NCBI GenBank assembly: GCA_035571875.1
Contig: DATNBR010000043.1
Span: forward strand, 1 to 64,000
Direction: 5' to 3'
Source: Parafrigoribacterium_A sp035571875
GTDB taxonomy: Bacteria > Actinomycetota > Actinomycetes > Actinomycetales > Microbacteriaceae
DNA length: 64,000 nucleotides
Part shown: positions 28,258 to 36,154 of the stretch, in pieces
Position numbering within the stretch: position 1 is the stretch's first letter
Layout of the letters: each line of letters starts with the position of its first letter
Made by a program: the position numbers and the translations under genes
Notes under the pieces: generated by a model
The model's input: only the letters and a program-made list of their open reading frames with translations
Database searches by the model: none
Told to the model about the DNA's origin: nothing

Positions 28258-30378
28258 TCAAGCGGTGGCGGCCTGGATCGCGGTGATCGCGACGGTGTTC
28301 ACGATGTCCTGCACGAGCGCGCCGCGGGAGAGGTCGTTGATCGGCTTGTTGAGGCCCTGAAGCACGGGCCCGATCGCCACGGCTCCGGCGCTGCGCTGCA
28401 CCGCCTTGTAGGTGTTGTTGCCGGTGTTCAGATCGGGGAAGATGAACACCGTCGCACGCCCGGCGACGACCGAGTCCGGCATCTTCGACCGAGCAACGGA
28501 TGCGTCGACCGCGGCGTCGTACTGGATCGGCCCCTCCACGAGGAGGTCGGGCCGACGCGATCGCACGAGCTCGGTCGCGGTGCGCACCTTGTCGACATCC
28601 GCCCCGCTGCCGGAGGCCCCTGTCGAGTACGACAGCATCGCGATGCGCTGCTCGATGTCGAACTGGGCGGCGGTGGTGGCAGAGGAGATGGCGATGTCGG
28701 CGAGCTGCTCGGCGTTCGGGTCCGGGTTCACTGCGCAGTCACCGTAGACGAGCACGCGGTCTTCGAGACACATGAGGAACACGCTCGAGACGACCGAGAC
28801 ATCCGGCTTGGTCTTGATGATCTCGAATCCGGGCCGGATGGTGTGCGCGGTCGTGTGCTGGGCGCCCGAGACCATGCCGTCGGCGAGGCCGAGGTGCACC
28901 ATCATGGTGCCGAAGTACGAGACGTCGGTCACGGTCTCGCGCGCCTGCTCGACGGTGACGCCCTTGTGCGCCCTGAGCTTCGCGTACTCCGCCGCGAAGC
29001 GCTCGCGCAGCTCGGGATCGAACGGACTCAGGATGGTCGCGGCCGCGATGTCGACGCCGAGCTCGGCGGCACGCTGGCGCACCTCGGTCTCTTCGCCGAG
29101 GATCGTGAGCCTCGCGACCTGCCTGCGCAGTAGGGTGCTCGCCGCCCGCAGCACCCGGTCATCTGTTCCCTCGGGAAGCACGATGTGCCGCTGGTTGGAG
29201 CGTGCCCGGTCGAGCAGGTCGTATTCGAACATGAGAGGAGTGACGACATCCGACCTGCTCACCTCGAGCTTCTCGAGCAACTGTGCGCCGTCGACGTGCT
29301 GCTCGAAGAGAGCGAGCGCTGTGTCGAACTTGCGCGGAGAATCGGCGGCCAGTCGCCCGCGCGCCTTCGTGACGACGCGCGCGGTGTCGTAGGTGCCGAG
29401 CTGCGTGCGGATGATCGGCACGGCGTTGTCGAGACCGTCGATGAGTGACTCGATCTGCGGCAGCAGCTCGAAGCCGCCGTTGAGGATGATGCCCGCGATC
29501 GACGGGAAGGTGTCTGCCGCGTGAGCCATGAGCATGGCGAGCAGCACGTCGGAGCGGTCGCCCGCGACGATCACGACACCGCCCTCGATGAGCCGCGTGA
29601 GCACGTTCTCCATCGACATGCCCGCGATCACGACGCCGAGCGACTCGCGCTGCAACAGGGCCGCATCGCCCTTGATGAGAGTGCCGTCGCAGGCCGCCAT
29701 GAGGGTCGCAACGCTCGGAGCGATGAGGAAAGGATCTTCGGGAATCGCCCAGACCGGAACCGGTTCGTGACCGACTGCCGTCTGGTGCACGTGACGATCC
29801 TCGGTGGATGCCGCACTCAGCACCGAGATGATCTCGTCGAGGTTGTCGGGCTGGGCCCGATTCGCGACCACGCCGACCACGTGCGCGTGCGCCGCGTCCA
29901 GCTCCTGCATCGCGATGCCGAACACCTGGCGGAGCTCGTCTGCGCTGCGATCGCCGTGGTCATCCGATTGGCCACCGAGCACGAGCAGCACGGGCGCACC
30001 GAGGTTCGCCGCGATGCGTGCGTTGAACGAGAGCTCGGTGGGGCTGCCGACATCCGTGTAGTCCGAGCCGAGGATGACGACGGCGTCGCACTGGCGCTCG
30101 ACCGCCTTGAAGCGCTCGACGATGCGGGAGAGCGCGGCATCCGCATCCTCGTGCACGTCTTCGTAGCTGACCCCGACACACTCCTCGTAGTCGAGGCCGA
30201 CGCCGTCGTGGCCGAGCAGCAGTTCGAGCACGTAGTCGCGCTCGGCGCTCGAGCGGGCGACCGGACGGAAGACACCGACCCGTTCGATCTCGTGGCTCAG
30301 GGTGTCGAGCACGCCGAGCGCGATCGTGGACTTGCCGGCGTGGCCCTCCACTGAGGTGATGTAAATGCTTCGGGCCAC
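28258..30378 (-). CDS. pta: Phosphate acetyltransferase, long form
   Basis: 706 residues. Converts acetyl-CoA + Pi to acetyl phosphate. The N-terminal half has a BioD-like P-loop (VEGHAGKSTIALGVLDTL) and a DRTGG-type regulatory domain (GVVIAGMSMENVLTRLIEGG, VIVAGDRSDVLLA). The catalytic PTA domain occupies the last ~330 residues (RHIVLPEGTDDRVLRAA, YFGTMMVHLGLADGMVSGAQHTTAHTIRP, SYSTGASGSG, GPIQYDAAVD, FPDLNTGNNTYKAVQRS). GTG start. ackA lies downstream on the same strand but separated by the exporter operon, so the pair is not a tight operon here. Confidence 0.95.
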   Translation of the reverse strand: MARSIYITSVEGHAGKSTIALGVLDTLSHEIERVGVFRPVARSSAERDYVLELLLGHDGVGLDYEECVGVSYEDVHEDADAALSRIVERFKAVERQCDAVVILGSDYTDVGSPTELSFNARIAANLGAPVLLVLGGQSDDHGDRSADELRQVFGIAMQELDAAHAHVVGVVANRAQPDNLDEIISVLSAASTEDRHVHQTAVGHEPVPVWAIPEDPFLIAPSVATLMAACDGTLIKGDAALLQRESLGVVIAGMSMENVLTRLIEGGVVIVAGDRSDVLLAMLMAHAADTFPSIAGIILNGGFELLPQIESLIDGLDNAVPIIRTQLGTYDTARVVTKARGRLAADSPRKFDTALALFEQHVDGAQLLEKLEVSRSDVVTPLMFEYDLLDRARSNQRHIVLPEGTDDRVLRAASTLLRRQVARLTILGEETEVRQRAAELGVDIAAATILSPFDPELRERFAAEYAKLRAHKGVTVEQARETVTDVSYFGTMMVHLGLADGMVSGAQHTTAHTIRPGFEIIKTKPDVSVVSSVFLMCLEDRVLVYGDCAVNPDPNAEQLADIAISSATTAAQFDIEQRIAMLSYSTGASGSGADVDKVRTATELVRSRRPDLLVEGPIQYDAAVDASVARSKMPDSVVAGRATVFIFPDLNTGNNTYKAVQRSAGAVAIGPVLQGLNKPINDLSRGALVQDIVNTVAITAIQAATA

Positions 30379-30514
30379 GATCCCAGCCTACGTCGCTCGG
30401 CTCACACGCGCGGGTCGCCAGACATGTCGTGAGTTGCCAGTTGTGGGGGCTATCGCTACGGGATAACACCCAAAAGTGGCATCTCGCGGAACGTGAGCGC
30501 GGGGGAAATGTAAA

Positions 30515-30603
30515 GGACCCCTCGCGCACCCGCCAGAGCCCGGTTACCCTTGCTACGTTTCCGTCCTGGGGGAGTTGGCCTGGATGGCGCCACGCGAGGA
30601 GCC
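30515..30603 (-). ncRNA. ffs: Signal recognition particle RNA, small bacterial type
   Basis: Read on the minus strand, the 5' end CTCCTCGCG pairs with the 3' end CGCGAGGGG. Inner helices include CCAGGCC/GGGCTCTGG. The apical domain is CCCCAGG-ACG-GAAA-CGT-AGCAAGGG, with the conserved symmetric-loop bases CAGG and AGCA that bind Ffh. A short T-rich stretch (TTTAC) follows. About 89 nt, in the range of small bacterial SRP RNAs. The exact ends are approximate. The tetraloop reads GAAA closed by a C-G rather than the usual GGAA. It scaffolds SRP for membrane-protein targeting and lies 136 bp upstream of pta. Confidence 0.85.
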
Positions 30604-30728
30604 TCGGACAGTTTACCGGACATCCGGCCCGCGCACTTCGCGCGCTGCCACGGGGCGTGCGTTGCGGCGGCGGACCGCGGCGTGCTAGCGTTCCCGCGAT
30701 CGTGATTCATCGACAGGAGGTGAGACCC

Positions 30729-30788
30729 ATGTACGCAACATTCACAGTGGGCGCTCCCCTGCAGTCCACGATCGCGCGACTGAGGTAG
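30729..30788 (+). CDS. Putative 19-residue leader peptide
   Basis: ATG at 30729 preceded by AGGAGGTGA (30715-30723), a near-perfect Shine-Dalgarno at 5-nt spacing, much stronger than that of most genes here. Encodes MYATFTVGAPLQSTIARLR and stops at TAG 30786-30788. It is the only small frame between the SRP RNA and the patatin gene, and its stop codon forms the first bases of a hairpin whose other arm covers the downstream ribosome binding site. That layout suits translational attenuation. No homologue is recognised. Confidence 0.5.
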   Translation: MYATFTVGAPLQSTIARLR

Positions 30789-30831
30789 TCGCCGCCGGGA
30801 GCGCCGCACACGCACATCGCGAAAGGCGACT
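30787..30831 (+). promoter_or_regulatory. Possible RBS-sequestering hairpin
   Basis: AGTCGCC (30787-30793) is a perfect complement of GGCGACT (30825-30831). The second arm overlaps the AAAGG-type ribosome binding site of the patatin gene (ATG 30835). The first arm starts inside the leader-peptide stop codon, so a ribosome stalled or terminating there would melt the stem. The 31-nt loop is long, so the fold may be helped by further pairing. Confidence 0.45.
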
Positions 30832-30834
30832 CCC

Positions 30835-31758
30835 ATGAACACAACACTTTCAACACCTCACGAACCCACCTCAACCGCGACGCCAGCCGGCAAGCGAGCG
30901 CTCGTGCTCGGCGGCGGCGGATCGACGGGCAATGCCTGGCTTGTCGGCATCGTGGCGGGCCTGTTCGACGCGGGCCTCGACGTCACCCAGGCCGACCTGA
31001 CTATCGGCACCTCGGCCGGGTCCACCGCCGCGGCCCAGTTCGCAGACGCGAGCCCGGCCGAACTGCTGACCATTACCGTCGACGCCGTACCGCCGCAGCG
31101 CCCACCCGGCTCCGCCCCGAGGCGCGCGCCGATGACGGATGGGCTCACGCGGCTGCAGCAGCTGATCGCCTCCTCGGACAGCATGTCGGAGCTGCGCCGC
31201 AGGGTCGCGGCCGCCGCGCTCGAGGCGGACGCCGCATCCGACGGCAGCTGGTCGGCCCGGTGGCGGGCGACGGTGGCCTCGCGGTTCCGCAACCACGACT
31301 GGCCCGAGCGACGCATCCTGATCACGGCCATCGACGCGCGCACGACCGAACCCGTCGTGTTCGACCGCGACAGTGGGGTCGACCTGGTCGACGCCGTCGC
31401 CGCGAGCTGTGCCGGCGGTGGGCTTCCCTACCGCATCGGGGACAGACAGTATCTCGACGGCGGCTACCGGGTCAACGCCGAGAATGCGGATCTCGCGGCA
31501 GGCTACGAGCGCGTGCTCGTGCTGTCTCCGTTCGGTGGCAGAACGCTGCATCCGCTGGAGTGGAACACGCGCCTCGCCGTGCAGGTCGGCGCCTTGCGTG
31601 CCAGCGGCAGTCGGGTCGAGATCGTGGGGCCGGATGCCGCATCCGAGCACCTCTTCGGGTCGAACGCGATGGACTTCTCGCTGCGCCCGGCCGCAGCGCG
31701 GGCCGGATACGAGCAGGGGAAGGGACTCGCGGAGAGACTCACCGCGTTCTGGAGTTGA
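30835..31758 (+). CDS. Patatin-like phospholipase family protein
   Basis: 307 residues. The oxyanion loop is LVLGGGGSTGNAWLVGI, the nucleophile serine lies in IGTSAGSTAAAQ (G-x-S-x-G) and the catalytic Asp in YLDGGYRVNAENADLA (D-G-G). The Ser/Asp dyad is complete, so it should be an active esterase or acyl hydrolase. No signal peptide; cytoplasmic. Likely preceded by a leader peptide on the same transcript. Substrate unknown. Confidence 0.88.
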   Translation: MNTTLSTPHEPTSTATPAGKRALVLGGGGSTGNAWLVGIVAGLFDAGLDVTQADLTIGTSAGSTAAAQFADASPAELLTITVDAVPPQRPPGSAPRRAPMTDGLTRLQQLIASSDSMSELRRRVAAAALEADAASDGSWSARWRATVASRFRNHDWPERRILITAIDARTTEPVVFDRDSGVDLVDAVAASCAGGGLPYRIGDRQYLDGGYRVNAENADLAAGYERVLVLSPFGGRTLHPLEWNTRLAVQVGALRASGSRVEIVGPDAASEHLFGSNAMDFSLRPAAARAGYEQGKGLAERLTAFWS

Positions 31759-31795
31759 CGGCCGCGGGCGGCCCACTCGACCAAGGGTGATACCC

Positions 31796-31871
31796 GTCGT
31801 CGGGAATCGCGCCGAAGGAGGGGGCGTGGTGGGCCTTTATGGGCGGAGCCTTCGGGGCGATTCCCGACGAC
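31796..31871. terminator. Long intergenic hairpin between convergent genes
   Basis: The 23-nt arms 31796-31818 (GTCGTCGGGAATCGCG...GAAGG) and 31849-31871 pair at 22 of 23 positions, with a 30-nt loop. It lies between the convergent patatin and copper-oxidase genes and could stop transcription from both sides, though no T tract follows on either strand. It may instead be a mobile palindrome. Confidence 0.55.
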
Positions 31872-31879
31872 CAACTGCC

Positions 31880-34519
31880 CTACTTCGTGACGCGGATGGT
31901 GCCCGCTGCGCCCTTCTCGGCGTTCGACATGGCATGGGTGACGAAGGAGTAGTTGCCGGACTCGGGGAGGGTGAACTCGACGAACCCTCCCTGAGCCGGC
32001 TGCAGCGCGAGCGCCTGGGAGCCGCCGGTGCCCGTGCTGCCACCATTGCGCAGCAGGTAGTCGCCCTCCGAGAAGACGGTGTCGAACTGGCCGCCCACGA
32101 TGTGGAAGGAACTCGACAGATTGGGCCCGGCATCCAGCACCCAGATGCGCACCCGCTCGCCGACCTTCGCAGTCAGCGGCGCGTAGCGGTACTGGTCGGC
32201 ATAGCCGTTGAACACGACCAGATCGGGCTTCTGGGTGGCGACCTTCGCGGCATCCACCTCGCCGTTCTGCGGCCCGAGGTAGTACTCGGACTGCACGAGC
32301 ACGTACTCGCGGTCGACCGGGGTGAGACCGGGCGGGTCAATGATCACCGCGCCGAACATGCCGTTGGCGATGTGCACCGACATCGGCATCGTCGAGCAGT
32401 GGTAGAGCCAGATGCCCGAGCGCGTGGCGGTGAAGCGGTACGTGAGCGACTTCCCCGGGTCGATGGTGCGCATCGGTCGGTCTGGCGCGAGCGAGCCGGC
32501 GTGGAAGTCGATCGAGTGACCGATCGTGCCGTCGTTCACGAGCGTGATATCGAACGAGTCGCCGACCTTGCCGTGCAGTGTCGGGCCCGGAGCAGTGCCG
32601 TTATAGGTCCACAGGCTCTGGGTGACGCCGGGCGCGACCGCGCGCTCCACGTCTGACACGGTCAGGGTGAGCTTATGCACGGTCTCGGATGTCGCGGGAG
32701 CCAGCGAGGCGTCCCTCGCCACGAATCCCTTGCCGGGCTTCTTCGCGAGATCGATGTCTCTGGCGGCCGATGGGCCATCCACGGTTCCGGTCATCCCTGG
32801 CATGTCCGCCATGTCATGGCCGGTCTTCGAGTCGGAACTGGAATCCGCGGCCGTGGCACCGCCTGTCGCTACGATCTTCATGACCATTCCCATGAGACGG
32901 TGCCCGGCCACCGAGCACCACCCATCGACGTCCGCACCGATCACGCCCGCGTCGACCGTGGCGCTCTTGCCCGGCGCGAGCCGGCCCGAGGTGACCCCGC
33001 TCGCGAGCGTGAGGTCGTGAACCTGGTCATCGGTGTTGCTGAGCTTGATCACGAGCCTGTTGCCGACCGGCACCTCCACGGTGCTCGGTGAGAAGCGCAT
33101 GTTCTTCATGGTCATGGTGACGGTGGTCGTCTGCCCTGTCGCGACGACTCCGCCGGACGGCGCGCCGACCGAGAGTCCGGTGGCGGCCGGGTCGAGTGCC
33201 ACGCCGATCGTCATGACCAGAATGAGCGTGCCCGCGGCGAGCACGAGGGAACCACTGTGCCGGGCTGGAACCGGCGTCGGCGCGGGCGACCGGCGCATCG
33301 CATCCGCCCCGCTCGGTGCCCTGCGCGAGGCGAGCACCGCTCGAACGGCGAGCGGCAGGAAGCTGACCAGCACGACGAACACGAGCAGCGACATCATGAC
33401 GTGCACGAGGCTCGAGGCGGGGAGCAGGTAGACGACGATGCCGAGGTTCGTCACGACCACTCGGAACATGCCGCCGCGACCCAGTTCCGCCGCGGAGCGC
33501 CGTGCCGCGTCCGGTCCGCCGCCCAAGACCACAGGCAAGAGGTAGCTCATCGCCCCGAGCACGATCTGCGCGGCGAAGCCCACCGCGAACGGGCCGACGA
33601 GCCAGGCGAGCCGGTCGTGGGCATCCGCCCAACTCGGTGCCGTGGCCACGAGGATGCCGAGAGCCAGAGAGCAGACGACGAACCAGACCATCGCCGCGGC
33701 CAGGCTCCACGCCGCGAAGCTCGACGGTGGCGATCGTCTCGCCTGGCGCACCGCATCGACGAGTACGAGCACGATGCCCGCGACGTACACGACGACCGCC
33801 GCCACGATGCCCGGGCGCAGATCGGCGAGGCAGAACAGCCCATAGAGCACGACGCCGCCACAGAGCAGGATGAGCGTGCTCCTGGCCGTGCCCTTCGCCG
33901 TCTCCGAGGCCCGCGTTCCCAGCACGGTGGGCCACAGCAGGATGAACGTGCCGACCACCGTGAGCCCCACCCAGCCGAGCAGGTTGAAGCCGACATGCGC
34001 CGGGAACAACCGGTCGTGCACGCTCGCCGGGAGGCTCGCTCGCGCCATGATCACGCCGAGAGCGACACCGATCACGAGCGAGAGCCCTGCCGCGATGTAG
34101 TAGTGCACAAGCGGGGCGAATCGGGCGGGGAGGCCGCCACGCAGTTGCACCGTGAGAGTCGTCGCGTGGGCGATGGCCACCACCCCGATGATGCTGCCGC
34201 CGGTGAGCACGAGGGGCCACCATCCGCCGACCACCCCTACGACCACCAGCAGTGCACCGAGCGAGTGCCCCACCAGGCGGATGCCATGGAAGACCCGACC
34301 GCCAGGCGCGGGCCTGCGCAGCAGTGAGTCGGCGAAGTGCTGGCTCCAGACGAGAATCGCGGTGCTCACCGCACCGAGCAGCAGCAGGTGCACCATCAGC
34401 CAGGTGCCGGCCTCAACGAAGCGGTGCACGATCACAATGACGCCGGCGGCCACGAGCCACGCCGCGACAAGCCCGTTCATCAGCAGGTACCAGCGCCTGC
34501 GCGAGAGAGTTGCGCTCAC
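31880..34519 (-). CDS. Membrane/cupredoxin/copper nitrite reductase-like multicopper oxidase fusion
   Basis: 879 residues from the GTG at 34519, which overlaps the upstream stop (GTGA). Residues ~10-430 are a polytopic membrane domain of about 11-12 helices with conserved histidines (LMVHLLLLGAV, PLVHYYIAAGLS, FPAHVGFNLLGWVGL), like NnrS/heme-copper-type proteins. A single cupredoxin domain follows (TVTMTMKNMRFSPSTVEVPVGN), then a His/Met-rich linker (GHDMADMPGMTG) and a two-domain NirK-like oxidase. In the last, HSIDFHAG, IWLYHCSTMPMSVH (type 1 Cu Cys, His, Met) and SSFHIVGGQFDTVF give the type 1 and type 2 copper ligands. Probably reduces nitrite or oxidises a metal or organic substrate outside the membrane. 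Confidence 0.85.
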   Translation of the reverse strand: MSATLSRRRWYLLMNGLVAAWLVAAGVIVIVHRFVEAGTWLMVHLLLLGAVSTAILVWSQHFADSLLRRPAPGGRVFHGIRLVGHSLGALLVVVGVVGGWWPLVLTGGSIIGVVAIAHATTLTVQLRGGLPARFAPLVHYYIAAGLSLVIGVALGVIMARASLPASVHDRLFPAHVGFNLLGWVGLTVVGTFILLWPTVLGTRASETAKGTARSTLILLCGGVVLYGLFCLADLRPGIVAAVVVYVAGIVLVLVDAVRQARRSPPSSFAAWSLAAAMVWFVVCSLALGILVATAPSWADAHDRLAWLVGPFAVGFAAQIVLGAMSYLLPVVLGGGPDAARRSAAELGRGGMFRVVVTNLGIVVYLLPASSLVHVMMSLLVFVVLVSFLPLAVRAVLASRRAPSGADAMRRSPAPTPVPARHSGSLVLAAGTLILVMTIGVALDPAATGLSVGAPSGGVVATGQTTTVTMTMKNMRFSPSTVEVPVGNRLVIKLSNTDDQVHDLTLASGVTSGRLAPGKSATVDAGVIGADVDGWCSVAGHRLMGMVMKIVATGGATAADSSSDSKTGHDMADMPGMTGTVDGPSAARDIDLAKKPGKGFVARDASLAPATSETVHKLTLTVSDVERAVAPGVTQSLWTYNGTAPGPTLHGKVGDSFDITLVNDGTIGHSIDFHAGSLAPDRPMRTIDPGKSLTYRFTATRSGIWLYHCSTMPMSVHIANGMFGAVIIDPPGLTPVDREYVLVQSEYYLGPQNGEVDAAKVATQKPDLVVFNGYADQYRYAPLTAKVGERVRIWVLDAGPNLSSSFHIVGGQFDTVFSEGDYLLRNGGSTGTGGSQALALQPAQGGFVEFTLPESGNYSFVTHAMSNAEKGAAGTIRVTK

Positions 34520-35691
34520 TGCGCGGCCGGTCGCTGAGCTCGGCGAAGCGAGTTCTTTTTCGGCGGCCCGAGGATCACCGAGGTCACCGCGAGCACGACG
34601 AACAGCAGCAGTGCGGTCACGTTGAGCGAACCACCCCACTGCACGGACACCGGCAGCTCACGCGCGTCGCCGAACACCCGTAGCGCAAGCGAGACGTGCA
34701 AGAGCAGCACCGGGATGCCGAGGAACGGCCGATACGGCAAAGGCTTCCGCAACACGGCGGGCAGGATCACCGGCGCGTGCGCCATGATCATCGACATCAC
34801 GAAACCGAGAAAGACGGAGTGCAGCACCGCGTCATAGGCCCAGCCCGAATCGACTCGACCCATCAGCAGCCAGATGATCGCGGCGACGACGAGCCACACG
34901 TACCCGCTCAGCAGGCACGCCGCCATGTAGCGCGGAAGTCCGGTCGAGCGCACCAGGCGCGTCGCCACGTCGAAGCGGAACAGCCAGGCCACGAGAGCGA
35001 TGAGCGACAGCGCGAGCAACGGATAGCCGGCCACCGGCCAGAGCGGGCAGACGGATGCCGCTCCGGCGAGCGCGAGGGCGACGCCCAGTCCCAGCCGCTC
35101 GACCCCGATCGTGACCACGGGCGAGATGCGCGCAAGCTCCAACCGCTCGCCCGCGATCGTCAACACGAGGAACGACACCATCCCCGGCACGAGCGAGGCG
35201 ACACTCGTGCCGCCGAGCCACAGGGCCGTGGCCGCGAGACCCGAGATCGCACCGAGAATCTGGATGGCCGTGGCCGCCGCCGCCTGCCGCCGCCAGACGA
35301 CGAGATAGACGCCCAGCAGCGCGACCATGCCGAGCGCCAGCATGCCCTTGCCCACCTCGACCGGCAGCGGCGACAGCATGACGAGGCTGCCGAGACCGAG
35401 CAGCGCCGGCGCGGCGAAGCCCCACCAGCGGCGGGCGGCAACCGCGCGCTCGAGCACGATGAAGGTGCCGACGAAGCCGAACACCATGAGACCGGCATGA
35501 AGCGAGGGCAGCCGCTCAAGCGTGAGCGGCGCGCTCACCCCCAGTAGAAGGAGCGCCGCATCCAGCCCGAGCAGGAGCGCGAGGCCTCCGGGAATGAGGA
35601 ACGCCAGCCGCACGAGCGAGCGGTCGAGCGCTGGTCGAGCAGACGCGGATGCGCCGAACGCGCTGCCGGTCGGCCGCACGGGAGAAGTCAC
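34516..35691 (-). CDS. NnrS-like polytopic membrane protein
   Basis: 391 residues, about 11-12 membrane helices over nearly the whole length. Histidines fall at helix ends in LPSLHAGLMVFGFVGTFIV, YDAVLHSVFLGFVMSMIMAHAPVILP and VLLLHVSLALRVFGDARELP, in the arrangement seen in NnrS, a haem/copper membrane protein tied to nitric oxide metabolism. Translationally coupled to the copper oxidase fusion that follows, whose membrane domain looks similar. Together they suggest a nitrogen-oxide or copper-handling pair. Family assignment is tentative. Confidence 0.7.
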   Translation of the reverse strand: MTSPVRPTGSAFGASASARPALDRSLVRLAFLIPGGLALLLGLDAALLLLGVSAPLTLERLPSLHAGLMVFGFVGTFIVLERAVAARRWWGFAAPALLGLGSLVMLSPLPVEVGKGMLALGMVALLGVYLVVWRRQAAAATAIQILGAISGLAATALWLGGTSVASLVPGMVSFLVLTIAGERLELARISPVVTIGVERLGLGVALALAGAASVCPLWPVAGYPLLALSLIALVAWLFRFDVATRLVRSTGLPRYMAACLLSGYVWLVVAAIIWLLMGRVDSGWAYDAVLHSVFLGFVMSMIMAHAPVILPAVLRKPLPYRPFLGIPVLLLHVSLALRVFGDARELPVSVQWGGSLNVTALLLFVVLAVTSVILGPPKKNSLRRAQRPAAQ

Positions 35692-35783
35692 CTCTTGATC
35701 GTACCGCCGGGTCGAAACTGCCCACCCGAGTCATCCCGTATGCTTTACGTTGGTCGTCGTCGCGAGAGCGCCGCGACCGGCCA

Positions 35784-35868
35784 GGAGAATTCGCCTAGTG
35801 GCCTATGGCGCACGCTTGGAAAGCGTGTTGGGTGCAAGCCCTCGGGGGTTCGAATCCCCCATTCTCCG
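35784..35868 (+). tRNA. tRNA-Ser (anticodon GGA)
   Basis: An 85-nt class II tRNA. Acceptor GGAGAAT/ATTCTCC (35784-35790, 35861-35867), discriminator G, no CCA. The anticodon stem ACGCT...AGCGT encloses TTGGAAA, giving GGA. It has a long variable arm (TTGGGTGCAAGCCCTC) and T arm GGGGG-TTCGAAT-CCCCC. A TATGCT element at 35739-35744 may be its -10 box. Confidence 0.95.
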
Positions 35869-35880
35869 CTCCACACTCGC

Positions 35881-35980
35881 GCGTGTTGGGTGCAAGCACA
35901 GCGCCCACAGCCGGGGTTCGAATCCCCCATTCTCCGCCACAGACACCCGCGTGTTGGGTGCAAGCACAGCGCCCACAGCG
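35881..35980 (+). repeat. Tandem partial copies of the tRNA-Ser 3' half
   Basis: Copy A (35881-35937) repeats GCGTGTTGGGTGCAAGC of the tRNA's anticodon/variable arm, then an altered segment, then GGGGTTCGAATCCCCCATTC and TCCGC, the full T arm and acceptor strand. Copy B (35949-35980) repeats GCGTGTTGGGTGCAAGCACA and GCGCCCACAG, then diverges. Neither has a 5' half, so neither is a tRNA. Such residues are left by repeated integration at a tRNA end or by tandem duplication. The following 35981-36140 holds no gene; a T-arm-like GTGGTTCGAATCC occurs at 36048-36060. Confidence 0.8.
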
Positions 35981-36140
35981 AACGTCAACTCCTGCGTCGT
36001 TCATTAGATTCTTCTCACTCTTTCGTTGCGCCTCCCGAATTCCTTCGTGGTTCGAATCCGAGAGGTAGAGTGCACAACACGGATGGATGGGGAACGCGAC
36101 AGGTCGTAGCCTCTAGGACGACCACAACGCAGCACAGGAA

Positions 36141-36150
36141 GGGGGGGGGG
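36141..36150 (+). promoter_or_regulatory. G10 homopolymer at the ribosome binding position
   Basis: Ten consecutive G, 4 nt upstream of the ATG at 36155, where the Shine-Dalgarno is expected. Length change by slippage would alter SD pairing or spacing. Confidence 0.6.
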
Positions 36151-36154
36151 CAGC

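Noticed and set aside
34520..34639. 40-residue N-terminal extension of the copper oxidase fusion
   Set aside because: It would overlap the NnrS-like gene by 124 bp; the GTG at 34519 gives the usual 4-bp GTGA coupling.
35881..35937. A second tRNA-Ser gene
   Set aside because: Only the 3' half (variable/T arm and one acceptor strand) is present; there is no matching 5' acceptor strand or D arm.
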